Both the position numbers and the translations under genes were made by a program. The notes beneath the pieces were generated by a model, which ran no database searches, was not told where the DNA came from, and was given only the letters and a program-made list of their open reading frames with translations. From NCBI GenBank assembly GCA_018398575.1, contig JAGTXZ010000021.1, positions 2,356,001-2,420,000 on the forward strand: a DNA stretch of 64,000 nt. The letters run 5' to 3'. The stretch is from Ampelomyces quisqualis. Its lineage: Eukaryota > Ascomycota > Dothideomycetes > Pleosporales > Phaeosphaeriaceae. Shown here piece after piece: positions 10,289-20,973 of the stretch (position 1 is its first letter; every line of letters starts with the position of its first letter).

Positions 10289-11848
10289 TCACTTGGACAA
10301 CCGACCAGATCGGCGGCGTCCAGTCGTATCTTGAGCTTTAACATCGACTTTCTGCACCTTTCCCACTCTCTTGGCAGCACTGGTGGCGGTTTTCTTCTGC
10401 TTCTTGGCAACTGGCAGTTCTTCGTCCTCATGCTCATCCTCTTCTGTCTCTTCCTTGGCCACATTCTCGACCTTTTGCCGCGTCCGCTTCGACTTCGTAG
10501 GTGTCTGCTGTTTGGCTTCTTCCACGTCTTCGGCCTCCTTTTTTACTGCGTTTGCCTTACGCTTTCCGCCTCTCTTCACTTTCGCGATTTCTTCCTCAGC
10601 ATCATCCTCAACGCCCTCCGACACGTCTCCAGCAACAGCTGCTGTCTTCTTCTGGACGCTCGGTACGATGGCGGAAGTGCGGCCTCCAACTTTGAGGAAA
10701 GTGATCTTGTCGCCGTTTGGTAGCTTACTACCCTCTTTCTTTCCCTTGCTCCAGCGATGTTTCATAAGCCAATCTGCAGGGAACTTGTCGGACTCGGCGA
10801 GTGTTTCAACGGCTGTATCGCAAACGTACATCATGGCGTCATGCAGCCGCTTGATCTGTTCGTCGCTGAAGGTGTTGCTATACTGTTCGGGGTGGAGGAG
10901 CGCTTGGTACATTATTTCATCGCCAACCCAATTACCGATTCCACTGATGTTCGCCTGGTCGAGCAGCAATGCCTTTACGGGCACCTTCTTGCTTCTTAGC
11001 TTCTTTGCTAACCAATCTACAGTCAGGATGTCCTTGTCGATCACCGGATCTGGTCCGTTCTCTTTCAGTGGTGTCGTGTTTCGCATCTCCTCCGCCTTGA
11101 CGTCAACCAGTCGTATCCTACCAAGTCTTCGAGGATCAACGAATGCGACTTCTGTAGCTGGATCCCCTTTCAACTGTAACACAAATTTCCAGAACCGGGG
11201 CGGCCAGTCTGCCTCCTCTGGTTTGGTAGGCCGATAATACGCTGAGTCGTCGTTGGAAAACTTCATCCAGCCCGACATGCCAAAATGCATGAGAGGATGC
11301 GGTTGAGAGTCCATGACTAGCCAGAAGTATTTGCCCTGCTGGCGCGCGTCCAGTATTTTTTTGCCGGTCATGGCCTTCTGGAAAGCAGATGCTGATGTCC
11401 CAACTTTGCCATATATAATCTGCACGAATCGTCAACATATGGTTGGCCATGATCGCACAGCTGATACCGCTTCCTGGCGCATACGAGCGAAAACGACCGG
11501 GATGTGAAGCAGCCCTCATTGGCTCTAATCTCATATCAGTGCAGTTGATTCGACTTGTTGCTGCACAGTGGTCTCTGAGATTCCTGCACGTATGTGCCAA
11601 GAAGCAGCAGAGTCAAGCTCGCGGGACTTACGTCGTCTTCCTGAGTCTTAACTGCTTCTATTGTCCTTCCGACTGCGTGCTTTCTAGAAAATCCGTTAGT
11701 TTTTTTAATTAGGTTAAAATAATTCGAGTATCATCGAATCAAACGACATACTTCAAGTAGTGCACGATACGCGATATCTCGGCGATCTAGGATTGATCAG
11801 TAACTTAGCCATAGCAAGCAAATTTGAACGCGTACCGACCTCAGGCAT
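10289..11848 (-). CDS. Formamidopyrimidine-DNA glycosylase-like protein (Fpg/MutM family)
   Basis: Base-excision repair glycosylase/AP lyase that removes oxidised purines, expected in the nucleus. Exons are 11840..11848, 11752..11786, 11632..11683 and 10289..11419, giving 408 aa. The first exon is only 9 nt and encodes Met-Pro-Glu, the Pro2/Glu3 pair that forms the Schiff base and acts as acid/base in this family. It is followed by IAEISRIVHYLKKHAVGR. The core shows HFGMSGW, the Lys-containing GKYFWLV, FVDPRRLGRI and the helix-two-turn-helix segment LLLDQANISGIGNWVGDE. No C-terminal zinc finger is seen, as in plant and fungal members. The last ~100 residues are Lys/Glu-rich, probably disordered and DNA-binding or nuclear-localising. 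Intron 3 (212 nt) carries the hairpin element shared with the aldo-keto reductase gene. Confidence 0.9.
11420..11631 (-). repeat. Hairpin-bearing intron, introner-like element candidate B
   Basis: Third intron of the glycosylase gene, 212 nt against 53 and 68 nt for its siblings; donor GTAAGT, acceptor TGCAG. The plus-strand segment 11465..11496 is 30/32 identical to the complement of 139..170 in the aldo-keto reductase intron, in the same sense orientation. Within this intron, 11586..11605 and 11469..11488 form an imperfect inverted repeat (17/20) from the same arm family, so both introns can fold into related hairpins. Confidence 0.6.
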
Positions 11849-12352
11849 GGTGGTGTCAGTGTTCTTTTGAAGATGTACAGATCTACATCAACGGCCACGA
11901 TAATAGCCAGCGAGATGCAATACAGCGTGGAGAGGACGAAACTGGTGAAGCAGAAGAGGAGTTGAGCGACCAGCATGGGAGAAGGAGCTCGGGTAACTAC
12001 TAGTCGGGACTAGCTCCAAACGCGTTCTCACGGGACTGTCGCGCGACGTCATCAACCCTCCTTCATCCCAACTTGCAAAACGCCGGGTCATCCTGCGCCT
12101 CTTTCTCTGTGTAATCAAAGTACACTTCAACTTGTTCAGCACGATGCCAATGGTATTTACAACGTGAAGTTCACGAAGGATGGAGCTGCCGTTCTTGGAT
12201 GCCCCGCGGCGCCGGTCACGGAACCAGCTCAGGCAATGATAAGACGCGCTGTTACATAATTCCACACATGACAATGGAGGCATATAAACATCTGCTGTCC
12301 TGCTGTTTCTGTTTCTGTTTCTGTTTTCCAGACGATTGAGCTCTTCTACACA
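11849..12352. promoter_or_regulatory. Divergent promoter region, glycosylase / agmatinase-like genes
   Basis: A 504-bp region between divergent starts. A pyrimidine-rich hexamer run (TTTCTG repeated) at about 12304..12328 lies just before the agmatinase-like ATG, a common feature of fungal promoters. A 131-codon minus-strand ORF here has no family features. Confidence 0.4.
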
Positions 12353-13611
12353 ATGTTGTGGCGTAGCATAGCACTTCTTTCTTTCCCAGCTTTGGTGCGA
12401 TCACACTCACACCATGCTCACAACCAGGAACCATTCCCGCAGGACCGATTGGATGAGCTGGAGAGAAAATGGGGAACTGATGTGAGTTTTGTATAGCGTC
12501 TGCTCTTTAGAATCGTGATTGACGGATGCAGTGGGGCTTTTCTGGCATATCAACATTCGCACACTTGCCACACACGCGTTGCTTGACCCATCCACAGACC
12601 ACATACGACATCGCTATTATAGGCGCCCCCTTCGACACAGCGGTGTCTTATCGTCCAGGCGCGCGTTTCGGTCCTCGAGCCATCCGTGCAGGCTCTTCGC
12701 GTCAAACGTCCTTTAGAGGCTTCAATCCTCGCGCAAACCTCAACCCGTACACATCTTGGGCGTCTATCGTTGACTGCGGTGACATCCCCATCACGCCTTT
12801 TGATAATGGCCTCGCTCTACGCCAAATGAGCGAGGCTTTCATTGAGCTGGGCAAACGTGCACCAACGGAGAAGAGCGCAGATAGTGGGGTACAATACTTC
12901 AAGCGCCCGAAGCTTCTCACACTTGGTGGAGATCATAGCATCGCGTTGCCGGCGCTGAGAGCCTTGAAAGAGCTGTATGGACAGCCCATTGCAGTCGTGC
13001 ACTTTGATGCACACTTGGATACCTGGCATCCCGCAAAATATCCTTCGGCATGGATCGACCCCGATGATCCCTCAACCCCGTCCTTTTTCAACCATGGATC
13101 GATGTTCTGGATCGCAGCAACTCAAGGTCTGATCGCGAACGGTTCTAGTGTTCACGCTGGCTTGAGGACAAGATTATCTGGTGACGATCTGGATGACCAT
13201 GTGAATGACACTCAGCAGGGTTGGATCCGCATTGCAACAGACGACATTGACGACATTGGCGCAAGTGGCATCATAACTTCTATTTTGAATCGCGTCGGTA
13301 CGCACATGCCAGTGTATCTCAGTATCGACATCGACGTGATCGATCTCGGTCTCGCCCCTGGTACTGGGACACCAGAGCCAGGAGGCTGGACAACTCGGGA
13401 GCTCATTAGAATTTTGAGGGGCATTGAAGGCATGAATGTCGTCGGAGCGGATATTGTTGAAGTCAGTCCAGCGTATGACGGTGCAGCGGAGACTACAGGC
13501 CTTGCGGCTGCTCAGGTCGCCTACGAGGTTCTGACAAGTATCGTACGTAAAGGCCTGATCGAGCAGGCACGATCAAGTAAGAAAGACCACAGCTTCAAAG
13601 ATGAATTGTGA
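12353..13611 (+). CDS. Secreted ureohydrolase, agmatinase-like
   Basis: Arginase/agmatinase superfamily enzyme that hydrolyses a guanidino compound to urea with a binuclear Mn centre. Exons are 12353..12481 and 12532..13611, giving 402 aa; the intron is 50 nt. Exon 1 encodes a signal-peptide-like start (MLWRSIALLSFPALVRSHS), so secretion or vacuolar entry is likely. Metal-binding motifs are in order: GGDHS, HFDAHLDTW and SIDIDVIDLGLAPGTGTPEPGG, the last ending in the typical PGTGTPEPGG loop. Other family signatures are IIGAPFD and ARFGPRAIR. Agmatinase is favoured over arginase by the overall pattern, but a guanidinobutyrase or proclavaminate-amidinohydrolase-like substrate is possible. The tocopherol-cyclase-like gene follows in the same direction after 318 bp. 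Confidence 0.85.
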
Positions 13612-13929
13612 GCAATCATCGAAGAATTCTCTTTTCAATTCATTTTGGAGTTCTGTCTCGATGGTTTTGCGACTCTGCGTGGTAGGCGAGTAGTGTCTGT
13701 CTACCAGCGTGAACACACAAAAATCTACATGCATCATAAATCGACCTTGCAAAAAATCCATACCGTAGAAGATACCTTTGACTTGAACCCCGATACAGGA
13801 GTTTTTTATGCCAAGACTATTGCCAAGCTACGTCATGATTATGCGATTGAGCATTGCATCTCACGAGCTTGACCGATCATGACAGTGCTCCGCTAACTAT
13901 CAACATCATCGTTCTTGGGCGAGGTTCAA
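13612..13929. other. Intergenic
   Basis: Upstream region of the tocopherol-cyclase-like gene. A 75-codon ORF starting at a non-ATG codon here has no family features and is not called. Confidence 0.5.
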
Positions 13930-14961
13930 ATGGAGCATAATGCACCTCATTCAGGTGCCAAATTCGAAGGCTGGTATTCAAAGTTCGATTTGTCCAGCGG
14001 CTCGCACATTGCTCTAATCATCTGCTCGGTTCCGAATGCTTCGACACGGCCACACATGGTATCCTTCACCTACTATCCCAAATCTGGACAATCCATCTTC
14101 CAACGTGAGCACTTTGTCGACAATATCAAGCATGTCACTACCAACGACGACACCAAGGCTTTCGAACTGCAGATTCCAGGACTAGGTTACATGCGCGCCG
14201 AAAGCGATGGAACCACCTCATACAGTCTGAAAGCCGAAGATTGGATTTTTGAAGCGAGAAGCGACTCATTCACAGCATGGCGGCAAGACAAAAGCACACC
14301 CGAAGGATGGATGGTGAAGCTTCCTCTTCCACTCCACTGGCACGTCCACTCGCTCTGCTCACCTTGCAATTTCAAATTGTCGATTCCTTCACTGGGCGAC
14401 AACTTCCCGCCAGCCGACCACCATGGCCGCGCAACATTCCATCAAGAGAAGAACTGGGCAAACAGTTTCCCTGACGCACACATGTGGGTTCAAGCATGGG
14501 ACGCCAGCAACAACAAAGGCGTCTGTCTAGCTGGTGGGAAAATCATGGGCCAAACTGCATACATGCTTGGATATCGCTCGCCGACACTGAATCTCGACTT
14601 CGTTCCACCTTTCTCGGTATCATACCTCAACATCTTCTCGCCATTCATGAACGTCGCAATTGACTGGCCTACTCGTTCCTTCAATCTTTCCGTGTCGAAT
14701 TACTTCTACAAACTCGACCTGAAAGCGCATGCGCCGAAAGAGCCGGGCTGGTTTGGTCTCGCGAGTCCGTTTCCGGATGGGCATAGACACAATTTCTGCC
14801 GGGAGAGCTTTTTGGCGACAATCGAGGTCAAGGTCAGTGAGCGAGATGGATGGATGCCGTGGAGCGCATGGAAGCAAGTGCGGACGGAGACGTTTGAAGG
14901 TGCGAGTTTGGAATTTGCGGGTGGATATTATCCTGAAAGAGGAGAGAATAAGACGGAATGA
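13930..14961 (+). CDS. Tocopherol-cyclase-like family protein
   Basis: A single-exon 343-aa protein that resembles the tocopherol cyclase family, a beta-rich lipid-binding fold. Supporting motifs are NAPHSGAKFEGWYSKF at the N-terminus (compare the family's PHSG...FEGWY), EKNWANSFPDAHMWVQAW in the middle (family K-W-SFP-W-Q pattern) and a C-terminal Trp-rich segment (ERDGWMPWSAW). The first in-frame ATG is at 13930, fifteen bases after a TTG that also opens the frame. Fungi do not make tocopherol, so cyclase activity is not implied; another lipid or isoprenoid ligand is more likely. There is no signal peptide or membrane segment. Confidence 0.65.
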   Translation: MEHNAPHSGAKFEGWYSKFDLSSGSHIALIICSVPNASTRPHMVSFTYYPKSGQSIFQREHFVDNIKHVTTNDDTKAFELQIPGLGYMRAESDGTTSYSLKAEDWIFEARSDSFTAWRQDKSTPEGWMVKLPLPLHWHVHSLCSPCNFKLSIPSLGDNFPPADHHGRATFHQEKNWANSFPDAHMWVQAWDASNNKGVCLAGGKIMGQTAYMLGYRSPTLNLDFVPPFSVSYLNIFSPFMNVAIDWPTRSFNLSVSNYFYKLDLKAHAPKEPGWFGLASPFPDGHRHNFCRESFLATIEVKVSERDGWMPWSAWKQVRTETFEGASLEFAGGYYPERGENKTE

Positions 14962-15995
14962 GAACCAGTATAGCTCTTACGCTAGGATGGGCTAGATAAA
15001 AGCTTCTATACGAGATTCTTCAGATGCAGATGGGAGCTTTTTGTCTGATAGTACCGTAAAGAAACAATAAATTACATCCAACACCCTCACTGAAGAAGCA
15101 GCACATCCAATCCAACAACCACACCCTCTAAACTCACAGCATTCCCATTCCCATCTCTTCCTGCCATCCCCTCCATCTTTCTTCCTCAAGTCCCCAACTT
15201 CCGCCACAGGACTCGATGTAAAAAGCTAATATTCGCGTACAGCCCCCGATAGTGCAATAGGAGCAACACAATGCCAGCCGCATTTCAACTATGAGCAAGC
15301 CCAGGGAGTCGTCTTTGTTGGCTGATTTCCCAAAGATAAGTGTTACCCGTGGACCGGGCGGTGGTGTGTTCTAGCGGGTCAACTCTAGAAAGAACAGATA
15401 CTACACTTTATCTAAGCCATTGGCAAAGAAGAGCTGAAGAAGAGAAGAGGGGATGGGGAGATAGGGGTTTATACACAGGAGAGAGAGGTCAGGGGATTTA
15501 TGCGAGCCTGGAAGTGGGAAGCACGGGGAGAGTGGAGTTAAGAGTGCTCTGGACGTGATGGCGTGCTAGAAGTCCGTCCAAGATCGATGTGAGTGGTCAG
15601 TATGATTCTGGAACTGGACTGAAGTGAAGACAGCGTCGTTGGCCCAACAAATGTTTGTCATTTGGTTCGCGGCGCGATATCCAGGCAGCATCGGCCACCT
15701 CGGGAGTGTAGGCATCTACACGGTCACGTGCTCAAGCATTCGCGGTGTTACTTTAGACTGAACGAAGATACAGGAACTCTCCAATTCTGAACTTGCTGTT
15801 AGATGCGAGCTGTTGACGTTCTCGGATATGTCTGGTTCGTGTGGCATACGACACGTTCTTGTTTCTAATTGAGGATGACTAGCTTTTGATAGCGATAGCT
15901 GATGAACTTAGTCAAATCAGTTGTGTTGATTTGAACTATGGTTGCACTCGGAACATTCTGCTCGTGCGTTCAGTTACGCAGTATAACCAACCAGT
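14962..15995. other. Intergenic, convergent 3' flanks
   Basis: About 1 kb between the tocopherol-cyclase-like (+) and HET (-) stops. No gene, repeat or RNA is recognised. Confidence 0.6.
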
Positions 15996-17869
15996 CTAAT
16001 GAAGCTCGAACATCTGTCGCTTCACGCCGTCTTCCTCCCTCATATCATATGCTTCTCCGTTCCTGATTGCGTACACGAAACATTCGCCCATGAAAGCGTG
16101 CTTTGACCCTGTAAGATGTCGCAGGACGTATGGTACTTTGCCACCATCCAGCACGGTAACAACGTCGCCTGCCTGCATACAACCTGGACCGAGTCCAAGA
16201 TGGCCTCTAAAGGTGCGAAATATGCGTCTCGTGCCACTTATAGCACCGGCCTGCCTCGAGTATAACCAGGCGTGGCCTTCTGAGCTATCATGTCCAGAAA
16301 CGGGCAACTGCATTGCTCGAACAAAGCTGTAAAAGTCGGAGAGAAAGCGCCGACCGAGGACTGAGTCAATGTCTTCGACAACTATGTTGATGTCGATTGA
16401 GGATCCATCGTCGAACGAGGAGAGGCCTCCAGTAAGAGTTGTTGCAAGCTCGACCGCACTGACACGATGTGGGAACGTTGACCTCGCGCCATTTGCTTCC
16501 GACCACATCTGGGAAAACAGGTGTTTGAACTCACAGTCCTTTTCGAGCCAATGCACTCCTGGTAAGATACTACTTATCATGAGTACGTGGTCGAAAGCGA
16601 TGCCTTGCAAAGGCAAGACGCCGATCGATGGGCAAGCCTGGGGAATGTTGTTGACTCCATTACGACCAGCAGACAGCGGAGTATTCGATATCAGTAGCTT
16701 CTGATAGCCCATTGTCTCAACACGATCCCACCTAGGCACCCACGAAGGAATTTTGGCATCTGCATCGTATTGTCTACCATGCTCAACATAAGACAAAGCT
16801 TTTAGAGTACCGGTCTCTGCAAAGTCGTGAAAGACGGTGTCCATATATACTTGTGCAACAGTCTTGCTGTAGTCGACCGCGATCGCTGCTTGCTTTCCGG
16901 AGCGTTGCGTGAAGGTACCTAGAAGACCCTAGCGGACCACAAAAGACCTGGTTAGCAGATATATCCGCACATGATAACAGAAGCGGGACTTACGTATACT
17001 TTATCCCTGAGGTTTGTAGCACGTGACCTTTTGAAAGTATCAAGAGTTGAACACAGGTCTTCGTTTCCTGGTGCAGACCATTCGGTAAAATTGAGCATGG
17101 CGCAAGCTGTGAAGACGGTGCCTGACTTCAAAGTTTGATCGAAGTCCGGCCCTTTCTCGATCTCGTTCACGAATCGTCGGATATACCAATTTGTGAAGTT
17201 TGCAATGTCTTGCTTCAGAAGCTCCCTTGAGCCGACGAGAAAAGAAGCCGTCTGAGCGAGATTGACTTCTTGGACGCACCATACCCGCTCCCAATATGGT
17301 ATAGAGAAGAATTTGTTGAGAGAATCCCACACATCTGTGAGACCTTGTTCCTTGATTTGTTCTTCAACATCCGAGAACTCGAGATGATCTGTAGCTTTGA
17401 CACCGGCCTCCTGTAGGGTACTGAACGCTGATGATACATATTCAATAGCTGCGACGGCTGTCAAGACGCTCTTTGTTTCTTCAAGTCCGAGCCAAACAGC
17501 AACACCGGTAGCGCCCGAGTATATCTGCCTCATAAGCGGTACCTGTACATTTTTTTCAGATACGCTGTACTGGTTTATACATATAGCATCGGCCCACACC
17601 AGCCGAGAAGAGCCTTGAGCCTGGCTGCGAAGCCTTTGCAAGGCATTCGCAAGGTTTACAGTTACCTCCATGTCATGCCCGTTGCAGGTGATCGTCTTCG
17701 TGATGGACGCGTTGCCCCATACATACGAAACTGATTCAAAGGCTGGTAGATTGTCGAGGGACACTGTAAATAGGCGGCATCCCAATCGCGCATCCCAGGC
17801 ATCCGGCAGTAGCTCTATCAAACGGATCTCGTTATGTTGAAGCTCGTCGTAGGCAAGTGGCTCAGGCAT
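15996..17869 (-). CDS. HET-domain (heterokaryon incompatibility) protein
   Basis: A 602-aa protein with an N-terminal HET domain, a fungal domain linked to non-self recognition and vegetative incompatibility and distantly related to TIR domains. Exons are 16994..17869 and 15996..16928; the 65-nt intron restores the frame at DKVY/GLLG. HET signatures in order are FESVSYVWG, VTVNLANALQRLR, VWADAICINQ, the repeated contact region QVPLMRQIYSGA with VAVWLG, YWERVWCVQEV and the later LRDKVYGLLG. The C-terminal half shows no known domain. The ATG at 17869 is the first in frame and matches the usual position before the domain. It is divergent from the Zn2Cys6 gene. Most fungal genomes carry tens of such genes, so a specific incompatibility role is not implied. 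Confidence 0.88.
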
Positions 17870-18492
17870 GGTGATGCCTGAAGATCTTCAGGTGGTATAG
17901 GTCGAGCACCAGCGCGTGGCAGGTTGATCATATGAGATGTGATCTAACGCGGTGTCGGAGTGTCAAGCTTGGGATACAACTTGAGCATGCTCATGGACAG
18001 CAAGAAGACCCGAAAGAAATTGGCTGCCTAGCCAGGTGAGCGCTTATATAGATATTACCGGTACCTCGCCACGTCAGTCTCCTTGGATCCAGCCCCATGA
18101 CAAAATAGAGCTCATCATTTGCCCATCAAAATCAGACATAGCGGTCAAAGGCAAGAAAAGGATAGTTGATCGACTCTTGCAAGGTGATGCGCGCAAGAAT
18201 TGAAGGGGTCTTCATCACGAGGAATCGGCCACCCGAGGTCAGAATTGCGACCAATCAGAAGCCCCTCTGTACGAGAGACTGCTACTTCAAGTTAGCCACC
18301 ATGAGACTTCAGAGTAGCACAGCCTCAGAGCCTCCATAGATCATGATCAAGAAACCTTGCCAACTACATGGTCCAAAGTCGCTTTTTGTTTGATTATTTT
18401 GATGAATCCAGCCTGCATGGGAAGACAGCTCACAGTTTGCGGGAAAACAACCGACCCACAACCGAAGCTTACCATACCGAATCAAGGTTGCG
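17870..18492. promoter_or_regulatory. Divergent promoter region, HET / Zn2Cys6 genes
   Basis: A 623-bp region between divergent starts. No specific site is recognised. Confidence 0.4.
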
Positions 18493-20409
18493 ATGGCAAC
18501 AAGGAGAGCACACAATAAGTCGAGATTGGGGTGTCATCAGTGCAAGCGAAGAAGAATAAAGGTGAGCCCAATTTCTATCATACGTACTTGCTCCCTTTGC
18601 CCGCGAATCCTATAAGACTGTTAATAGATAGGGATATGCGGACCAAGAGAGTGCGTGATCCGAACTGTGCCCCAGCAATGCATGCACACTCTACAGTTCT
18701 ACCTAAGGGCCACATATGGAGCCCTAAGGAAGCATGATCCTGGCTTCAAGTTGGCTCAGAAGTATTGTGCTCACACCGTGCTCAAGCTAGACCGACACAA
18801 GATCCTCGCAACAGAATCTCGCCATGCCAAGTCAATTGTGCTCACCTGCTAACGAAACTTTCAGTGCGATGTCACAAAACCGTCGTGTACAAATTGCGAC
18901 AAGAAATCACTAGATTGCAGTTTCCAGCTCCTCGCCCCGACATCGCGATTGTCGATCGTGCCTGCGACGTCACCAAAACCAAGTCGACCTTACAACTTAT
19001 TCCCATCGTCAACCTCAGAAGCCGAATTTATCACAACGCCGACTTACACATCGTCTCTCCAGAGTGCTAGCCCCGGCAGGGAAATATCACTCATTCCACT
19101 CACGCCTCCGCCGAAACAAGTTACTATTTCAGATGACGAAATCATATACCAACTGGGGGACTTCTGTCTTGCTCCTTTTGACTCACTACCGTCCAGCTCA
19201 GTCAACTTTTCAGACATACTTGAATATCCGTCCGAAGATGCATCCCAGTCTATCGCATCATCACTTTCGATACCTCCATCTCTCCCAGTCTCAACATCCT
19301 GGTCTGCTCTTCTTCCATCCCTTCCCATATCTCTGCGTGCTCTCCTATCCCACTACGAATATACGACAACACTCACTCTCCACCCTTCCGATTCTGCAAA
19401 AGCCGCCTGGATAACGCACATGCCTGGTCTCGCCGCCAACCACGCCTACCTATTGAACTGCGTGTTGTCCGTAGCTTCACTACATCTTGGCCGATTACAC
19501 GACCGAAACTCTCCTCAACGAATTGAGATGAATGCCCTCGCTGCATCACGGATGAACAAAGCTCTCAGCACATATACAACAGAGCTATCGAATGTGACCA
19601 AAGATAATGCTGCTGCGCTATTTGCCAGCGCTACATTGACCGCCGTGTATCTATTCCGCACAACGAGAATGGACATGGACGAACTACGATCGTCATCGCG
19701 ACAAGACGCAGCAACCACCCCACCCGATGAAACTGTACAGAAGATGTTCAAATGTGCTCTCCGCCCAATCTGGGGCTTACGAGGTCCTCTAACGGTCCTC
19801 ATGAGCGGCTGGATGTGGGTGTGGAGTGGCAACATGCAAAGCGTTGCAGCGAGAGGTTGGTGGCCTACCCATATCGTACCCGCAACACCACAAGCCGTTA
19901 TTGAAGACGAGCGGCTGAGCGTACTGAAATGTTCGTGGCCCAGAGATGACGGCACTGAGGACTTGGCTCAAGCCCTTGAGTACCTGCGCGAGTCGTTTGC
20001 ACTTGTATCGCAGTTGACTCTACCGAATACTTACCCACCAGTGACATCGATCCCCTACTCCATCGACTCCTCTAACACGACATGTACGCTCACCGATCGC
20101 GGCGCGATATTCGTCTGGGCAACGCAAGTCTCTCGGACTTTCATGCAGCGCATTGAAGCCCAGGATCCGCACGCACTCGTTCTTCTAGCACATTACGCCA
20201 TCTTACCGGGCCGAGTGCGCAATGTGTGGTGGTTAGAAGGGCTGGGAGCTGATATCGTGACGGCTATTGCGCTAGTTCTGGGAGAAGAGGGCAGGAGCTT
20301 ACTCGAGTGGCCAGCGAGCGTGGTGGGTGTGGATTTGGGAGATTTAGGGAGCGAGAGGAAGGATTGGTTGGAAGGCCGGCCAGAGGAGATGGGTATGAAT
20401 GTTATTTGA
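18493..20409 (+). CDS. Zn2Cys6 fungal transcription factor
   Basis: A DNA-binding regulator of 537 aa. Exons are 18493..18561 and 18865..20409. Exon 1 gives MATRRAHNKSRLGCHQCKRR and ends after RRRIK; exon 2 begins CDVTKPSCTNCDKKSLDC, so the 303-nt intron cuts the zinc cluster just before its third cysteine. The spacing C-x2-C-x6-C-x6-C-x2-C-x6-C is intact. A Ser/Thr/Pro-rich linker follows, then a helical region (LRALLSHYEYTTTLTL, HAYLLNCVLSVASLHLGRLH) typical of the UPC2-like subgroup of fungal C6 regulators. The intron is unusually long; its end has a good branch site (CTAAC) and acceptor (TTTCAG). The target pathway cannot be told. Confidence 0.88.
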
Positions 20410-20574
20410 TGGATTTTGTATGATACATGGGAGGGACTGAATGGTGGGGAAAAACGGCGAACAATTGTATTGGAGACGCGTGAGGCTCTCTGCCCTCACA
20501 ATCATCCAGCATCGCTATCAATCCTCCCCCACAAACTACAAAACATTATCACTCACATTCCTTCAAACCTAACT

Positions 20575-20973
20575 TCATCGGTACTCGTCCACCCCATTTA
20601 ACGCCCACATCACGCAACCCCGCCCCATCACCGCCTTCTCCACCTCCTGCCTTCGCACACCGACATACCGCTCAGCCACAATCACACGAATTGCCAGCGC
20701 AGTCATGATCAGGCGTGTCGCACAGAGTGGAGTCCCGCTCGGACATGCAGGGAGTTTGGATGTTGTGCGTCTTCGGGGCTTCCGAGAGGTCTCGTGGTGG
20801 AGTGATGTGTTGCGTAACAAAGGCAGAGGTTGTGGCACGAAGCAGTCGAGGCAAAATGGCAGATTGTGGATGGAAAGGCTGTTCGATGGCGGAAGTGGTT
20901 CTTTGTATGGACGGTGGGTGAGGTGGGGATAGATCTTGGTCATGGTTAGTGTTCCAGAGAGTGCTTGGTCCAT
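20575..20973 (-). CDS. Hypothetical protein, doubtful
   Basis: A 132-codon ATG-started ORF convergent with the Zn2Cys6 gene. Its C-terminal third looks helical and charged (IRVIVAERYVGVRRQEVEKA), which is protein-like, while the N-terminal part is Pro/Leu/His-rich without features. No family is recognised and no introns are apparent. It may be a real small gene or chance. Confidence 0.3.
   Translation of the reverse strand: MDQALSGTLTMTKIYPHLTHRPYKEPLPPSNSLSIHNLPFCLDCFVPQPLPLLRNTSLHHETSRKPRRRTTSKLPACPSGTPLCATRLIMTALAIRVIVAERYVGVRRQEVEKAVMGRGCVMWALNGVDEYR

Noticed and set aside
11888..12283. 131-codon minus-strand ORF in the glycosylase/agmatinase promoter
   Set aside because: No family features and occupies the divergent promoter.
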